64,000 nucleotides of DNA from Paenibacillus pasadenensis (GTDB taxonomy: Bacteria; Bacillota; Bacilli; Paenibacillales; Paenibacillaceae), in assembly GCF_023715725.1 (NCBI RefSeq), contig NZ_JAMBOT010000010.1, forward strand, positions 54,558-118,557. The letters run 5' to 3'. This document shows, piece by piece, positions 33,491-42,431 of the stretch. Numbering within the stretch: position 1 is the stretch's first letter; each line of letters opens with the position of its first letter. A program made the position numbers and the translations under genes. Below the pieces are notes generated by a model. That model was not told where the DNA came from, made no database searches, and was given only the letters and a program-made list of their open reading frames with translations.

Positions 33491-33669
33491 GAACCGTTTC
33501 CCTCCCGTTGACAAGCTTGTAAGCCATCTATATGTTTGCTTTTGCGGGATTATTAGCTAAAATGAAAAATATCGAATACAAGCCCCTGCCTGTACCGTTT
33601 TATGCGGCTTGCAGGGGCATCGGACTATAGATGGGCTTGGTTTGGAACAAGCTTGGAAGGGAGCAGGAC

Positions 33670-34209
33670 ATGGAAGAAAACAAAGGAACACCGCAGCCGG
33701 AGGGGGCGGCGGAGCAACCGGCCAAAGGCAAGCGCTCGCTGTCGCTTAACGTGGTCAGCAACAAGGAGCACCGGGGCTTCGGCGCGGGCACGATTGATCT
33801 GAGCCGCGTCTCTTCCGTTATCATTGACGGCAGTGAAGCGTATATCGATAACGGCGCTATGCATGCCAAGAGCAAGGTAGAGAAGGGAATCAAGTTCAGC
33901 CCGGAGAAAGAAAATGTGCCGAACGGCCGTCCGGTCTGGATCGTATGGGTAGCTGTGGACCGGGATGAGGAAGGCTCCTTTTACGCAGGGGCAACGGCCT
34001 GTCCGATGCTTATCGACACTGAGGCTCGCCGCGGCTGGAAAATTCTCGCCCAGCATGTGAACAACCTCGACTATTCGATCAAGCGCCGTTTTGTGCTGGA
34101 TGAGCTGTCCGCCGAGGAAAAGACGGTGCTTCGAGAGCTGCTTATTGCCCATAACGCCGAGTGGTGGGAGCATTCGCCGCAGACGCTGAAGGATCAGCTC
34201 GGGGGTTAA
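33670..34209 (+). CDS. ywhD: YwhD family protein
   Basis: A 179-residue cytoplasmic protein. ATG 33670 is chosen because AGGGAGCAGGAC precedes it. The family core is FGAGTIDLSRVSSVIIDGSEAYIDNGAMHAKSKVEKGIKFSPEKENVPNGRPVWIVWVAVDRDEEG, matching YwhD of Bacillus as I recall it. In B. subtilis ywhD sits with pbpG and speE-speB; here those genes are present 5-10 kb to the right, so the neighbourhood is partly conserved. Molecular function is unknown. Confidence 0.88.
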   Translation: MEENKGTPQPEGAAEQPAKGKRSLSLNVVSNKEHRGFGAGTIDLSRVSSVIIDGSEAYIDNGAMHAKSKVEKGIKFSPEKENVPNGRPVWIVWVAVDRDEEGSFYAGATACPMLIDTEARRGWKILAQHVNNLDYSIKRRFVLDELSAEEKTVLRELLIAHNAEWWEHSPQTLKDQLGG

Positions 34210-34224
34210 TAGAAGATTGGATGT

Positions 34225-34276
34225 ACGCAAAAGAGCCTCTGCGGCAGAACGTTCTGCCGCAGAGGCTCTTTTGCGT
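34225..34276. terminator. 52-bp perfect palindrome, terminator of ywhD
   Basis: Both 26-base arms (34225-34250 and 34251-34276) are exactly self-complementary with no loop, centred on AAC|GTT. The outer AAAAGAGCC / GGCTCTTTT makes it a terminator in both directions. Its length and perfection are unusual. Confidence 0.9.
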
Positions 34277-34366
34277 GGCTGATAGATTCAGAAAATACCA
34301 ATAGGGCTTCCGCTTGTCCGCTGACAACCGAAAGCCCTATCTCCTGCTTAACATTTTCCTATTCAA

Positions 34367-34585
34367 TTAGACACTTACACTCCATTCCCAGCAGCTTGCG
34401 TAACCTAACGCTTGCTTCCTTCTCAGATTTCGTTTCCTCCATACAGAATGAATAACTGGTTCGTGCGCACAACAGATTTCCGTTTCAGTACCCGCATGCC
34501 CGCTTGGCCCTGCACGTGAGGCCAGCTTCACCGACTGCTGAACTGCGATGCTCAGTCGGGGACATGCTTCGCTAACCGTCTCCAT
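34367..34585 (-). CDS. Possible small cysteine-containing protein
   Basis: A 72-residue frame with AAAGGGG about 10 bases before ATG 34585 (METVSEACPRLSIAVQQSV...). It contains ICCAHEPVIH and a final tryptophan-rich end. No family recognised, and the start and coding status are unproven. The rest of the 34277-34870 gap shows nothing else except the promoter region of the next gene. Confidence 0.3.
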   Translation of the reverse strand: METVSEACPRLSIAVQQSVKLASRAGPSGHAGTETEICCAHEPVIHSVWRKRNLRRKQALGYASCWEWSVSV

Positions 34586-34870
34586 TGGACTATCCCCTTT
34601 CCTCTGTGGGAGTAGCTTCATTATACCGTATGTTTACAATTAATTAAATAATCAGAATATTCAGTATTAGTCACAAATCGGCATTTTTAGATCGTTTTCG
34701 CCGCCCATTCCTAGCTTTTTGCAGTGTTAGGCTGTATTTCGCCGTTATTCGCCCGTTCTCTCTCCATTTTGGAAAGACTTAGCAACTTACAGGTGTGGAG
34801 CAGCGTCTAAATTAGCGTTGGTTAAGCACCTTGACAGCTTAGACAAATGCTACGAGGAAGGAATGAGAAA

Positions 34871-36592
34871 GTGAGTTACAACAAATTTTCATCTGCAAAA
34901 AGCGTCATGCAAAAACTGGCCGTTTTGCCGCTGCTCGCAGCGCTGGCTGTTGGAACGGCGGCCGTTCCCGGCGATGCAAAAGCGGCATCTGCGATAAGCA
35001 TTTATTTAGACGGACAGCAGCTGTCAGCGGATGCGCCGCCGTATATCATGCCGAAAGTAAATGTGACCATGGTGCCGCTGCGAATCGTCAGTGAAGGTCT
35101 GGGCGCAACGGTCAGCTGGTCCGCCAAGCAGCGACGGGCCGATATTGAAATGTCGGGAAGCTCTATTTCCCTTATTGCAGGGCAGTCCTACGCTACTGTA
35201 AACGGAAAACGGATTAATCTGGACGCATCGATCGAGGTTAAAGGCGGCCGCACGATGGTGCCGCTCCGTTTTGTCGGGGAGCAGCTTGGTTTGAATGTAA
35301 AATGGGATGGCAAACTGCGGACGGTCCGCTTGACCTCGCCTGGAGAAAATGGGGCGAACCCCGGCACCGGAACGGAGACTCCGCCAAATCCCGGCAACGG
35401 TCCCGAGACAGGAAACCCTGGTCCGGGGACTACCCCGGGGCCCTCACCGTCGCCTCAGCCTCCGGAACAGCCAGCTGAAGATCCGGCCGAGCTTCGCGGC
35501 GCATGGGTTTCCACCGTGTACAATTTGGACTGGCCGACAGCGGCTTCCGCCAAGGCAAATGACAGCGCCAAGCAGAAACAAGAGTTTACGGCGCTGCTGG
35601 ACGAGCTGCAAAAGATGGGCATGAATGCAGTATTCGTGCAAGTGCGGCCGGCAGGCGACGCCCTCTATCCGTCGCTGCTCAGCCCTTGGTCGTCTTATTT
35701 GACCGGCAAGCAGGGAGTGAAGCCGAATTACGATCCGCTTGGGTTCATGATCGAGGAGACGCACAAACGGGGGATGGAGTTCCACGCCTGGTTCAACCCT
35801 TTCCGGGCTTCCACAACAACGGATTCATCACAGCTGGATCCGCTCAGCCTCGTCCGCCAGAAGCCGGAATGGATCGTCAACGCTGGCGGCAAGCCATACA
35901 TTAATCCCGGCATCCCGGCTGCCCGGCAGGCCGTTATCGACATCATTACCGAGGTGGCGGCCCGTTACGACGTTGACGGCATTCATCTGGATGACTATTT
36001 CTATCCGTCTGGAACGGAGTTTAACGATGAGGCAACCTACAAGCTGTACAGCGCAGGATCGGGCTTGTCTAAAGCCGATTGGCGCCGCTCCAACATCAAC
36101 AAATTTGTCCAAGAGCTGGATCGTTCCGTCCATGCGGCTAAATCGGATGTCGAGTTCGGAATCAGCCCGTTCGGCGTCTGGCGCAACAAGTCTGTCGATC
36201 CGACCGGCTCCGATACAAAAGCCGGCGTAACCGCGTACGACAATATGTATGCGGATGTCCGTTTATGGGTTCAGCAAGGATGGCTGGACTATGTAGCTCC
36301 GCAAATATATTGGAGCTTCGCGCATCCGACTGCGGCTTACGATAAGGTCGCCGATTGGTGGATGACAACGGTCAAGGGCAGCGGAGTGGATCTTTACATT
36401 GGTCATTCTCCATATAAGCTGGGTACGCCTGAAACCGGCTGGCAATCTTCCTCCGAAATCATCAAACAACTGGATTACAACGAACAGTCCGGCTCCGTTT
36501 CCGGCGAGCTGTTCTTCAGCGCCAAGGATTTGCGGCGGAATACGCTTGGCGTCGCTGACGCGCTTAGCTCCTATTACGCCGACGTCCAATAA
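34871..36592 (+). CDS. Secreted stalk-domain GHL10/DUF187-type hydrolase
   Basis: A 573-residue exported protein. GTG 34871 follows GAGGAAGG; the ATG at 34847 has no site. Signal peptide about 1-38 (AVLPLLAALAVGTAAVPGDAKA). Residues 42-150 form a copper-amine-oxidase-like stalk domain (PKVNVTMVPLRIVSEGLGATVSWSAKQRRADI, TMVPLRFVGEQLGLNVKW). A Pro/Gly-rich linker (about 155-210) leads to a GHL10 (YngK-like) TIM barrel with ELRGAWVSTVYNLDWPT, FVQVRPAGDALYPS and DGIHLDDYFYP. GHL10 proteins are predicted glycan hydrolases at the cell surface. Acidic residues in HLDDYFYP are the likely catalytic site. Confidence 0.9.
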   Translation: MSYNKFSSAKSVMQKLAVLPLLAALAVGTAAVPGDAKAASAISIYLDGQQLSADAPPYIMPKVNVTMVPLRIVSEGLGATVSWSAKQRRADIEMSGSSISLIAGQSYATVNGKRINLDASIEVKGGRTMVPLRFVGEQLGLNVKWDGKLRTVRLTSPGENGANPGTGTETPPNPGNGPETGNPGPGTTPGPSPSPQPPEQPAEDPAELRGAWVSTVYNLDWPTAASAKANDSAKQKQEFTALLDELQKMGMNAVFVQVRPAGDALYPSLLSPWSSYLTGKQGVKPNYDPLGFMIEETHKRGMEFHAWFNPFRASTTTDSSQLDPLSLVRQKPEWIVNAGGKPYINPGIPAARQAVIDIITEVAARYDVDGIHLDDYFYPSGTEFNDEATYKLYSAGSGLSKADWRRSNINKFVQELDRSVHAAKSDVEFGISPFGVWRNKSVDPTGSDTKAGVTAYDNMYADVRLWVQQGWLDYVAPQIYWSFAHPTAAYDKVADWWMTTVKGSGVDLYIGHSPYKLGTPETGWQSSSEIIKQLDYNEQSGSVSGELFFSAKDLRRNTLGVADALSSYYADVQ

Positions 36593-36611
36593 AGCCTGCT
36601 ATTTTTATATT

Positions 36612-36643
36612 AAGCCCGCTCCGCGCCAAGGAGCGGGCTTTTT
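36612..36643 (+). terminator. Terminator of the GHL10-type gene
   Basis: AGCCCGCTCC / GGAGCGGGCT perfect stem, loop GCGCCAA, then TTTTT. Confidence 0.92.
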
Positions 36644-36750
36644 CCACGAACTGGCTGTTATATGCACGGTTCCCACGGGTGATTAGCCGTTGCGGTACAG
36701 CCTGTCCAGCATATACTGCTACCATATTTTAGGAAAAGGTGGTATGTCTT

Positions 36751-37182
36751 ATGTCAACTTGGTTAGATGCCAGGGCGGCGCAAAACGCCAGTTACGGAAG
36801 CTCGATTTTGGTCACGATTCCGACGTCCGGAACGCTGCAGCAGATCGGAGTGCTTGGGCTCAATCTGTCGTCAGGCACGCTCGGAAGCACCCGGGTGGAA
36901 TTCAGCGGCACGGTAACGTTCCAACAGCCGACGACTCCAGCCGATGCTATGGTTACCGTTTATGTTTTTCGAGGAGCGACGTCTTCAGGCGTTCTGGTAT
37001 ACTCGCTCTCGGAGTCGATTCTGGCATCCGAGACGGGTCCTCGAGTCGTCAGCTTCAACGGATGCGACTTCAGTGCCCAGGTAAGCTCATCGGCGGTTTA
37101 CTCGGTCTATGTCACGGCGAGCATAACCGGAATGACGCGTGTAGGCCCGGAAAGCGTGATTTTCACAGGTTATTCCAACTAG
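36751..37182 (+). CDS. Hypothetical beta-rich protein, exosporium-like
   Basis: A 143-residue protein with AAGGTGG upstream of ATG 36751 and a terminator after it. It has no signal peptide. The composition is high in Ser, Thr, Val and Gly, with alternating hydrophobic strands (SILVTIPTSGTLQQIGVLGLNLSSGTLGSTRVEFSGTVTFQ). This pattern resembles jelly-roll proteins of the spore surface such as ExsF. That is an inference from pattern alone; I recognise no family. Confidence 0.6.
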   Translation: MSTWLDARAAQNASYGSSILVTIPTSGTLQQIGVLGLNLSSGTLGSTRVEFSGTVTFQQPTTPADAMVTVYVFRGATSSGVLVYSLSESILASETGPRVVSFNGCDFSAQVSSSAVYSVYVTASITGMTRVGPESVIFTGYSN

Positions 37183-37226
37183 GAATAATGGCCGGGACTG
37201 AGGCTATGACCTTCCTGTGCGGTCAA

Positions 37227-37280
37227 TAAAAAAAAGGCTTGAACCCCGGCAATGCCGCTGGGTTCAAGCTTTATTTTTTT
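37227..37280. terminator. Bidirectional terminator
   Basis: GGCTTGAACCC / GGGTTCAAGC stem with an A-run on one side and seven T residues on the other. It separates the plus-strand 36751 gene from the minus-strand UbiB gene. Confidence 0.88.
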
Positions 37281-39061
37281 CCCGACCGGAAAATCGACAC
37301 AAGCATGTACAGAAACATGACGGCGGCAATCGTAAAGCCGATCTCCAGCACGGGGAATCGGGAAAGCAGCCCTGGCTGGCGGCCGATGGACGAGCCGATG
37401 ACCAGTCCGGCCATAATGATGCTGAAGCTGAGCAGCACGATGCTGAAGCTGAGACGTCCGCTGATGCGGTCCAGCTTTTGCAGCATCCGGTCCACGTCGC
37501 GGACCGACAGCTCCAGCGGCAGCTTGCCGCGAACGAGCAGGCGTCCCAGACTGCGCAGCCGAGAGGGCAGCTCGCCGAGCAGGTCCAAATATTCGGCGGC
37601 GTAACCGGCGGCCGACTCCGCGAGCTTGCCCGGCTTCAGCCGCTCCAGCAGGAGCTTTTGGCCAAAGGGCTCCGCTACGGCGACGACGCTGAATTCGGGA
37701 TCGAGCCCGGTAATGACGCCTTCCAGCGTCAATAAAGCTTTGCCCAGCAGCATAAAATCAGCCGGCATGCGAATCCGGTGGCTGTACGAAACGTGAAACA
37801 GATCCGTCACGGCTTCACCCAGGCTGATCTCACGAAATGGTACCTGGTAATACTTTTCACGCAGCCGGTCAACATCGCGCCTCAGCTCCTGCCAGTCGGC
37901 GTTGTCGGGAATCAGCCCCATCGACTCGATCGCTTTAATGACTCCGTCCGTGCTCTGACGGCGAAGCGCGATAATCAGTGAGGCAAAATGATTTTTCATG
38001 CCCGGCGTCAGCCGCCCCGTCATGCCGAAGTCGATCAGGCCAATGACGGGAGCGTTGCCGCTGCTGTCCTTGCTGCCGGAATGCTGCGAGTCGTCCTGCT
38101 GGTCAGAATTTGGCCCATCGGCGGCGATATTCGCTTTCCGGCCCCTCCGCTTGCGCGCCGCAGGCGGAGGTAGAACAAGCACATTGCCGGGGTGAGGATC
38201 AGCATGGAAATGGCCGGATATAAAAATTTGCTCCAAAATCAAGCTGGCCACCGCTTCGGCGACCTGCGCCGTATTGTAGCCGGCTTTCTCCAGCGCCGCT
38301 GCGTCATGCAGCTGGATGCCGCGCAGGAATTCCATCGTGAGCACACGGCGCGTGGACAGATCCCACCAGATGGCCGGAATCCGCACATCCTGCCGCTCCT
38401 TGAAATGATCGGCAATACGTTCCGAGCTTCTTCCTTCCAGCGTGTAGTCCAGCTCCGCCGTAAGCGAAATGGCGAGCTCTTCAACGAGCTCAACCGCTCC
38501 GTACTGTTTAGCCCAATGAAGCCGGTGCTCCGCCAGACGCGCCAGGTTCCGCAAAATCTCCAGGTCGGTCTCTACCGTCTTGCGGATTCCCGGACGCTGC
38601 ACCTTGACGGCTACCTCTTCGCCGGAGCGCAGCCGGGCATAGTGCACTTGTCCGATCGAGGCAGCTGCGACCGGCTCCTGGCGGAATTCACGGAACACAG
38701 CGTCCAGCGACGCACCGAGCTCCTCCTCCAGCACGCGCTTAACCTCGTCGAACGGAACCGGAGTCACTTTGTCCTGCAGCATTTGCAGCTCCTCGATAAT
38801 ATCCGGAGGAAACAGATCATGCCGCGTGCTGGCGATCTGGCCCAGTTTAACAAACGTCGGCCCCAATTCCTGCAAAAAAGACCGGAGGCGTTCTCCGGTC
38901 GTCCGCGTAGGGCTATGATGCTGGCTCTCCACGCTTCGCCAATGAGGAATCAGCTTGGTCAGGCCGAGCTCCCGGACGAAATACCCGAAGCCGTTGCGCG
39001 CAAAAGCAAGCGCGATTTCGCGGTAGCGCTGCAGATGGCGCAGCCGGCGTCCAATCGTCAT
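37271..39061 (-). CDS. UbiB/ABC1-family atypical kinase-like protein
   Basis: A 596-residue membrane-associated protein of the ADCK/UbiB family. Hallmarks: FVKLGQIASTRHDLFPPDIIEELQMLQDKVTP (KxGQ motif), AAASIGQVHYARL (the Ala-rich loop replacing the P-loop), VAVKVQRPG (Lys of the VAVK motif), HADPHPGNVLVLP and GLIDFGMTGRL (metal-binding DFG). Two transmembrane helices lie at the C-terminus. An insert of about 35 charged residues (KRRGRKANIAADGPNSDQQDDSQHSGSKDSS) follows HADPHPGN. UbiB proteins support quinone/lipid synthesis; bacterial Gram-positive members are poorly defined. The start overlaps the previous stop by 4 bases. Confidence 0.92.
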   Translation of the reverse strand: MTIGRRLRHLQRYREIALAFARNGFGYFVRELGLTKLIPHWRSVESQHHSPTRTTGERLRSFLQELGPTFVKLGQIASTRHDLFPPDIIEELQMLQDKVTPVPFDEVKRVLEEELGASLDAVFREFRQEPVAAASIGQVHYARLRSGEEVAVKVQRPGIRKTVETDLEILRNLARLAEHRLHWAKQYGAVELVEELAISLTAELDYTLEGRSSERIADHFKERQDVRIPAIWWDLSTRRVLTMEFLRGIQLHDAAALEKAGYNTAQVAEAVASLILEQIFISGHFHADPHPGNVLVLPPPAARKRRGRKANIAADGPNSDQQDDSQHSGSKDSSGNAPVIGLIDFGMTGRLTPGMKNHFASLIIALRRQSTDGVIKAIESMGLIPDNADWQELRRDVDRLREKYYQVPFREISLGEAVTDLFHVSYSHRIRMPADFMLLGKALLTLEGVITGLDPEFSVVAVAEPFGQKLLLERLKPGKLAESAAGYAAEYLDLLGELPSRLRSLGRLLVRGKLPLELSVRDVDRMLQKLDRISGRLSFSIVLLSFSIIMAGLVIGSSIGRQPGLLSRFPVLEIGFTIAAVMFLYMLVSIFRSGKK

Positions 39062-39549
39062 TCGTTCTTTCCGTGCTGTGTCCCGCCGGACTCCTCCGTG
39101 TACAGCACGGCTCCTTCGGTCGCTCCGCTGCGCGGCGGCTCGGGATGCAGGACGGGAGGGACGCCGGGACCTGCTTTTCCGGTGCCCTCGTAAGCGGCGG
39201 ATTCATCCGTGCCGCCAGCCGGAGGGGGAGCGGACGCCTCGGCATGGACGGACGGTCCGTCAAGCCGGGCTTCCAGCTCGGCGATGCGCGCCTCCAGCTT
39301 GGCGAGCTCGCCGCGATGGACGAGCTCCAGCTCATCCGTAATGTCTTTGACGCGGTCGCGGATGAAGGTCTCCATCGTGCTGCGGGCTTCCTGCCCGCGC
39401 GAGATCATGCTGCTGACGAACTGCTGCGAATCGGCCTTGCTCATGTCGCTTCTGGTTGACAGCTCCTGGGCGAGCTTCTCGGCCTGCTCCTTTGTAGAGG
39501 CGGCCAGACCAAGCCCGAGGGAAAACGCTTTGTTCAAGAGGTCTTTCAT
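39058..39549 (-). CDS. Phasin-like coiled-coil protein
   Basis: A 163-residue protein, ATG 39549, with a TGA/ATG overlap into the UbiB gene. The first 115 residues form an amphipathic helical region (LLNKAFSLGLGLAASTKEQAEKLAQELSTRSDMSKADSQQFVSSMISRGQEARSTMETFIRDRVKDI) then a heptad coiled coil (ELAKLEARIAELEARLD), as in the PHA-phasin-related family. The tail (about 118-163) is Gly/Pro-rich and disordered. Pairing of phasin-like and UbiB-like genes is recurrent in Firmicutes. No PHA synthase gene is in this window. Confidence 0.8.
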   Translation of the reverse strand: MKDLLNKAFSLGLGLAASTKEQAEKLAQELSTRSDMSKADSQQFVSSMISRGQEARSTMETFIRDRVKDITDELELVHRGELAKLEARIAELEARLDGPSVHAEASAPPPAGGTDESAAYEGTGKAGPGVPPVLHPEPPRSGATEGAVLYTEESGGTQHGKNE

Positions 39550-39680
39550 GAACCGACACCTGCCTTCTTCTCCTAGTTGAAAGCTAACATTCTCAAACGA
39601 CTGGCATGTACTCCTTCATTATACCCCAGCGGGCTGGGCGAATCATCCAGTCCGGCAGGCCGCCCGCTGCGGCAGCACAA

Positions 39681-41948
39681 TCAGCGGCGCAGCCAGCGGG
39701 AAATTCCTTTCAGCCAGCCGCCGCGCCCCGGCTGCTCATCGGCTGCACCAGCCCCGGCGCCAGCGGCAGCTTCATCCGCAGCCGCCCGGCTGCCGTCGCA
39801 GGTGCCGACCGGCTCCGTGCCGGCGACGAACAGCTCCATGCGCCAGCCGCCGCAGCCGGGACCGTAGCGCAGGCCGCTGGCGGTATCAACGGCGACGCTC
39901 AGGACGCCGTCCGGCACAGTGAAAGGCCGCGCTGGACGGCCGGCAAGCGCGTGCTCCGTGAAGGCGGCGAAGATCGGCGCCGCCCGGTGCGCCTCAGCCG
40001 TCGTAATCCGGCGTCCCTTGTCGTAGCCGGTCCAGACGGCTGTCGCGAGCTCAGGCGTATAGCCGACGAGCCAGGCGTCGTCGGAGGTTGTGCCGGTTTT
40101 GCCGGCAACCGGACGATGAATCATCGCCGACACGCGGCTGCCGGTGCCGCCGGTTTCGAACACGCTTTCCATCAGGCTGGTGAGCACATAAGCATGCGCA
40201 GCCCCGGCTACGCGCGTGCGGTGCGGCTCGGCGCGGTACAGCACCTCGCCCTTGCTGTCCTCGATGCGCAAAATCGCGGTCGGCTCGGCGCGCATACCGC
40301 CTGCGGCCAGTGCGCTGAAGGCCGATGCCATTTCCAGCGGGCTGGCCGGATAGGTGCCAAGCGCCAGCGACGGCACCGGCTGCATGTCGCCGTCAAAGCC
40401 GAGCTGCCGGGCGGCATCAACGACCTTTTCCGCTCCTACTTGCATGATTGTATTGACGGCGTAGGTGTTGTCGGAGCTGGCGATTGCATCGCGCATCGAA
40501 ATATCCTTGCCCGTATAACGATCGTGGTAATTGCGCGGAGAGTACGTTTTACGTCCTCCGTCATAGGAGAAAATCGTTGGTGCGCTCTTAAACGGACTCA
40601 CCGGCGTCATTCCATTTTGGAGCGCGGTTAAGTACAGAATCGGCTTGAAGGAAGAGCCAGGCTGGCGGCGGGCCAGCGCGCGGTTGAACGGTCCTTTGCG
40701 GTAGTCGCGTCCGCCTACCATCGCCCGGATATACCCGGTTTCCGGCTCGATGGCGACGAGTGCGGCCTGCTGCTCCGACGTGGACGGAATGGCGGCTTTG
40801 ACCGCCGCCTCCGCTTCCTTCTGCATGGCGGGATCAAGCGTGGTGTAGATGCGCACCCCGCCCTCGCTGATCAGATGCTCGTCCAGGCCAAGCTCGTCAA
40901 CAGCTGTCTGCCTTACGTAATCCCGGAAATAAGGCGCGCCGTCGCCGGAGCCTGCAGGCTGGAGCGGCTTAAACGCCAGCTTCTCGGCACGGGCTGCCGC
41001 CGCTTGCTCCGGCGTAATGGCCCCGCTCGTCTGCATCGCGGCGAGAATGAGCCGCTGGCGGCGCAGGGCGTTATCCATGTTCATGTAGGGCGAGTAGTAT
41101 TTTGGCCCTTTGGGAACGCCTGCAAGCATGGCGCTTTCGGCAAGCGTAAGCTCGGATGCGTGTTTGCCGTAGTACATTTTGGCCGCTTTCTCGATGCCGT
41201 AGGCTCCATGCCCATAGTAAATTTGGTTGAAGTATTGGCCCAAAATCTCTTCCTTGGACAGGTTCATCTCCAGCTGAACCGTGTAGGCCGCCTCCCGAAG
41301 CTTGCGCTTCCAGGTGCGCTCATGCGTCAAATAGAGATTGCGCGCAAGCTGCTGCGTAATCGTGCTGGCTCCTTGGCGGGCGCGGCCGCTCTCCAGATTG
41401 ACAAGCGCCGCCCGCGCCATGCTGCGCAGATCAAAGCCGCCGTGCTCGTAGAAGCGCCGGTCCTCGATCGCCAGCGTAGCGTCGATCAAGTATGGGGAGA
41501 TTCGCGACAGCGGCACGCTTTCCCGGCTTTGGCCGGCGTGGAACGAGTCAATGAGCCGGCCGGAGGCGTCATAGATTTGCGATACCTGCGCGGCGGAGCT
41601 GGCAGGCAGCGACTGCAGCCGCAGCGTCAGCAGCACGGCGCTCAGCAGCAGGAGCAGGAGGGAGAGCGCGGTCCCGGCCGTGAGCGCGGCGATGCGGAGA
41701 GGCCCCTTTACGCGCACGAATCGGCGAACCTTGGATAGGCGGCCTGAAGAGATACGCGCTTCGGGCATCGTTCCGGCGGAACGGCTGCGGGCAGAGGCGG
41801 GTCCGGTGCCGGGCGCTCCCTTCCGGACGGCTCCCGGCGCTGTTCGGCTGCGCAGAGACAGGCGTGACGCCCATGCAGCCTTAAGCAGCGCGTTTAAGCG
41901 GTTGATCAGCTCGGCCGCCTTGAGGCGCGGCGCGGGTCGTTTGTTCAC
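39681..41948 (-). CDS. pbpG: Class A penicillin-binding protein (PbpG/PBP2d-like)
   Basis: A 755-residue bifunctional peptidoglycan synthase. GTG 41948 has GGGAGG eight bases upstream; the ATG at 41975 lacks a site. A basic, disordered cytoplasmic N-terminus of about 85 residues precedes one helix (IAALTAGTALSLLLLLLSAVLLTL). The GT51 transglycosylase has LAIEDRRFYEHGGFDLRSMARA. The transpeptidase has SxxK in RRQPGSSFKPILY, SSDN, and KTGTTSDDAW. Position beside speE-speB matches pbpG (ywhE) of B. subtilis, a sporulation PBP, hence the symbol. Confidence 0.92.
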   Translation of the reverse strand: MNKRPAPRLKAAELINRLNALLKAAWASRLSLRSRTAPGAVRKGAPGTGPASARSRSAGTMPEARISSGRLSKVRRFVRVKGPLRIAALTAGTALSLLLLLLSAVLLTLRLQSLPASSAAQVSQIYDASGRLIDSFHAGQSRESVPLSRISPYLIDATLAIEDRRFYEHGGFDLRSMARAALVNLESGRARQGASTITQQLARNLYLTHERTWKRKLREAAYTVQLEMNLSKEEILGQYFNQIYYGHGAYGIEKAAKMYYGKHASELTLAESAMLAGVPKGPKYYSPYMNMDNALRRQRLILAAMQTSGAITPEQAAAARAEKLAFKPLQPAGSGDGAPYFRDYVRQTAVDELGLDEHLISEGGVRIYTTLDPAMQKEAEAAVKAAIPSTSEQQAALVAIEPETGYIRAMVGGRDYRKGPFNRALARRQPGSSFKPILYLTALQNGMTPVSPFKSAPTIFSYDGGRKTYSPRNYHDRYTGKDISMRDAIASSDNTYAVNTIMQVGAEKVVDAARQLGFDGDMQPVPSLALGTYPASPLEMASAFSALAAGGMRAEPTAILRIEDSKGEVLYRAEPHRTRVAGAAHAYVLTSLMESVFETGGTGSRVSAMIHRPVAGKTGTTSDDAWLVGYTPELATAVWTGYDKGRRITTAEAHRAAPIFAAFTEHALAGRPARPFTVPDGVLSVAVDTASGLRYGPGCGGWRMELFVAGTEPVGTCDGSRAAADEAAAGAGAGAADEQPGRGGWLKGISRWLRR

Positions 41949-42199
41949 AGGCTTTTCCTCCCGAGTATTCGACATCTTTTTCCATAGTATGGATGCTGGG
42001 AGGGGCGGTTATACGACCATTCTACAAGACATGTGAAACGAAGCGCGGCAATAGATCCGTCCGCAGGGCGGCAGCGCTCTTCTTTCTGCCTTTTCAGAGG
42101 ATAAATTCCAATAAACTAAGGTACGCGCTCATGGAAGGGCTGATCTTTGGCGGAGCGTTAGCGTCATTTTAAAACTGTTGAAAATGCAGGAAGAAAGGT

Positions 42200-42228
42200 T
42201 TGTATTGAGGGGGGGATTTGACTATAAT
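42200..42228 (+). promoter_or_regulatory. Promoter of speE-speB
   Basis: TTGTAT (42200-42205), a 17-base spacer with a run of seven G, and a perfect TATAAT (42223-42228). A leader of about 200 bases with GC-rich inverted repeats (for example GGCCGGC near 42349) separates it from speE. Confidence 0.75.
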
Positions 42229-42431
42229 ACAGGTTGAACCGTCGACCTTAAGGGGGCGGATTCGACAAAGACCCTTTGCCGGATCGCCTTTCGAATGGGA
42301 GAAATGTATGCGTAAGAGCCTGTCGCAGGCATCCCTGCGCTTCGAGTTCGGCCGGCCGGCAGGCCGGGGCGGTCTTCCGATGGACGGTTATTCCGTCCCC
42401 AAACCTGAAGAAGAAAGAAGGGACTCTTACC

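Noticed and set aside
42276..42431. N-terminal extension of spermidine synthase
   Set aside because: Family alignment begins at MELWYTEKQ (42432); the upstream codons are leader DNA with GC-rich repeats.
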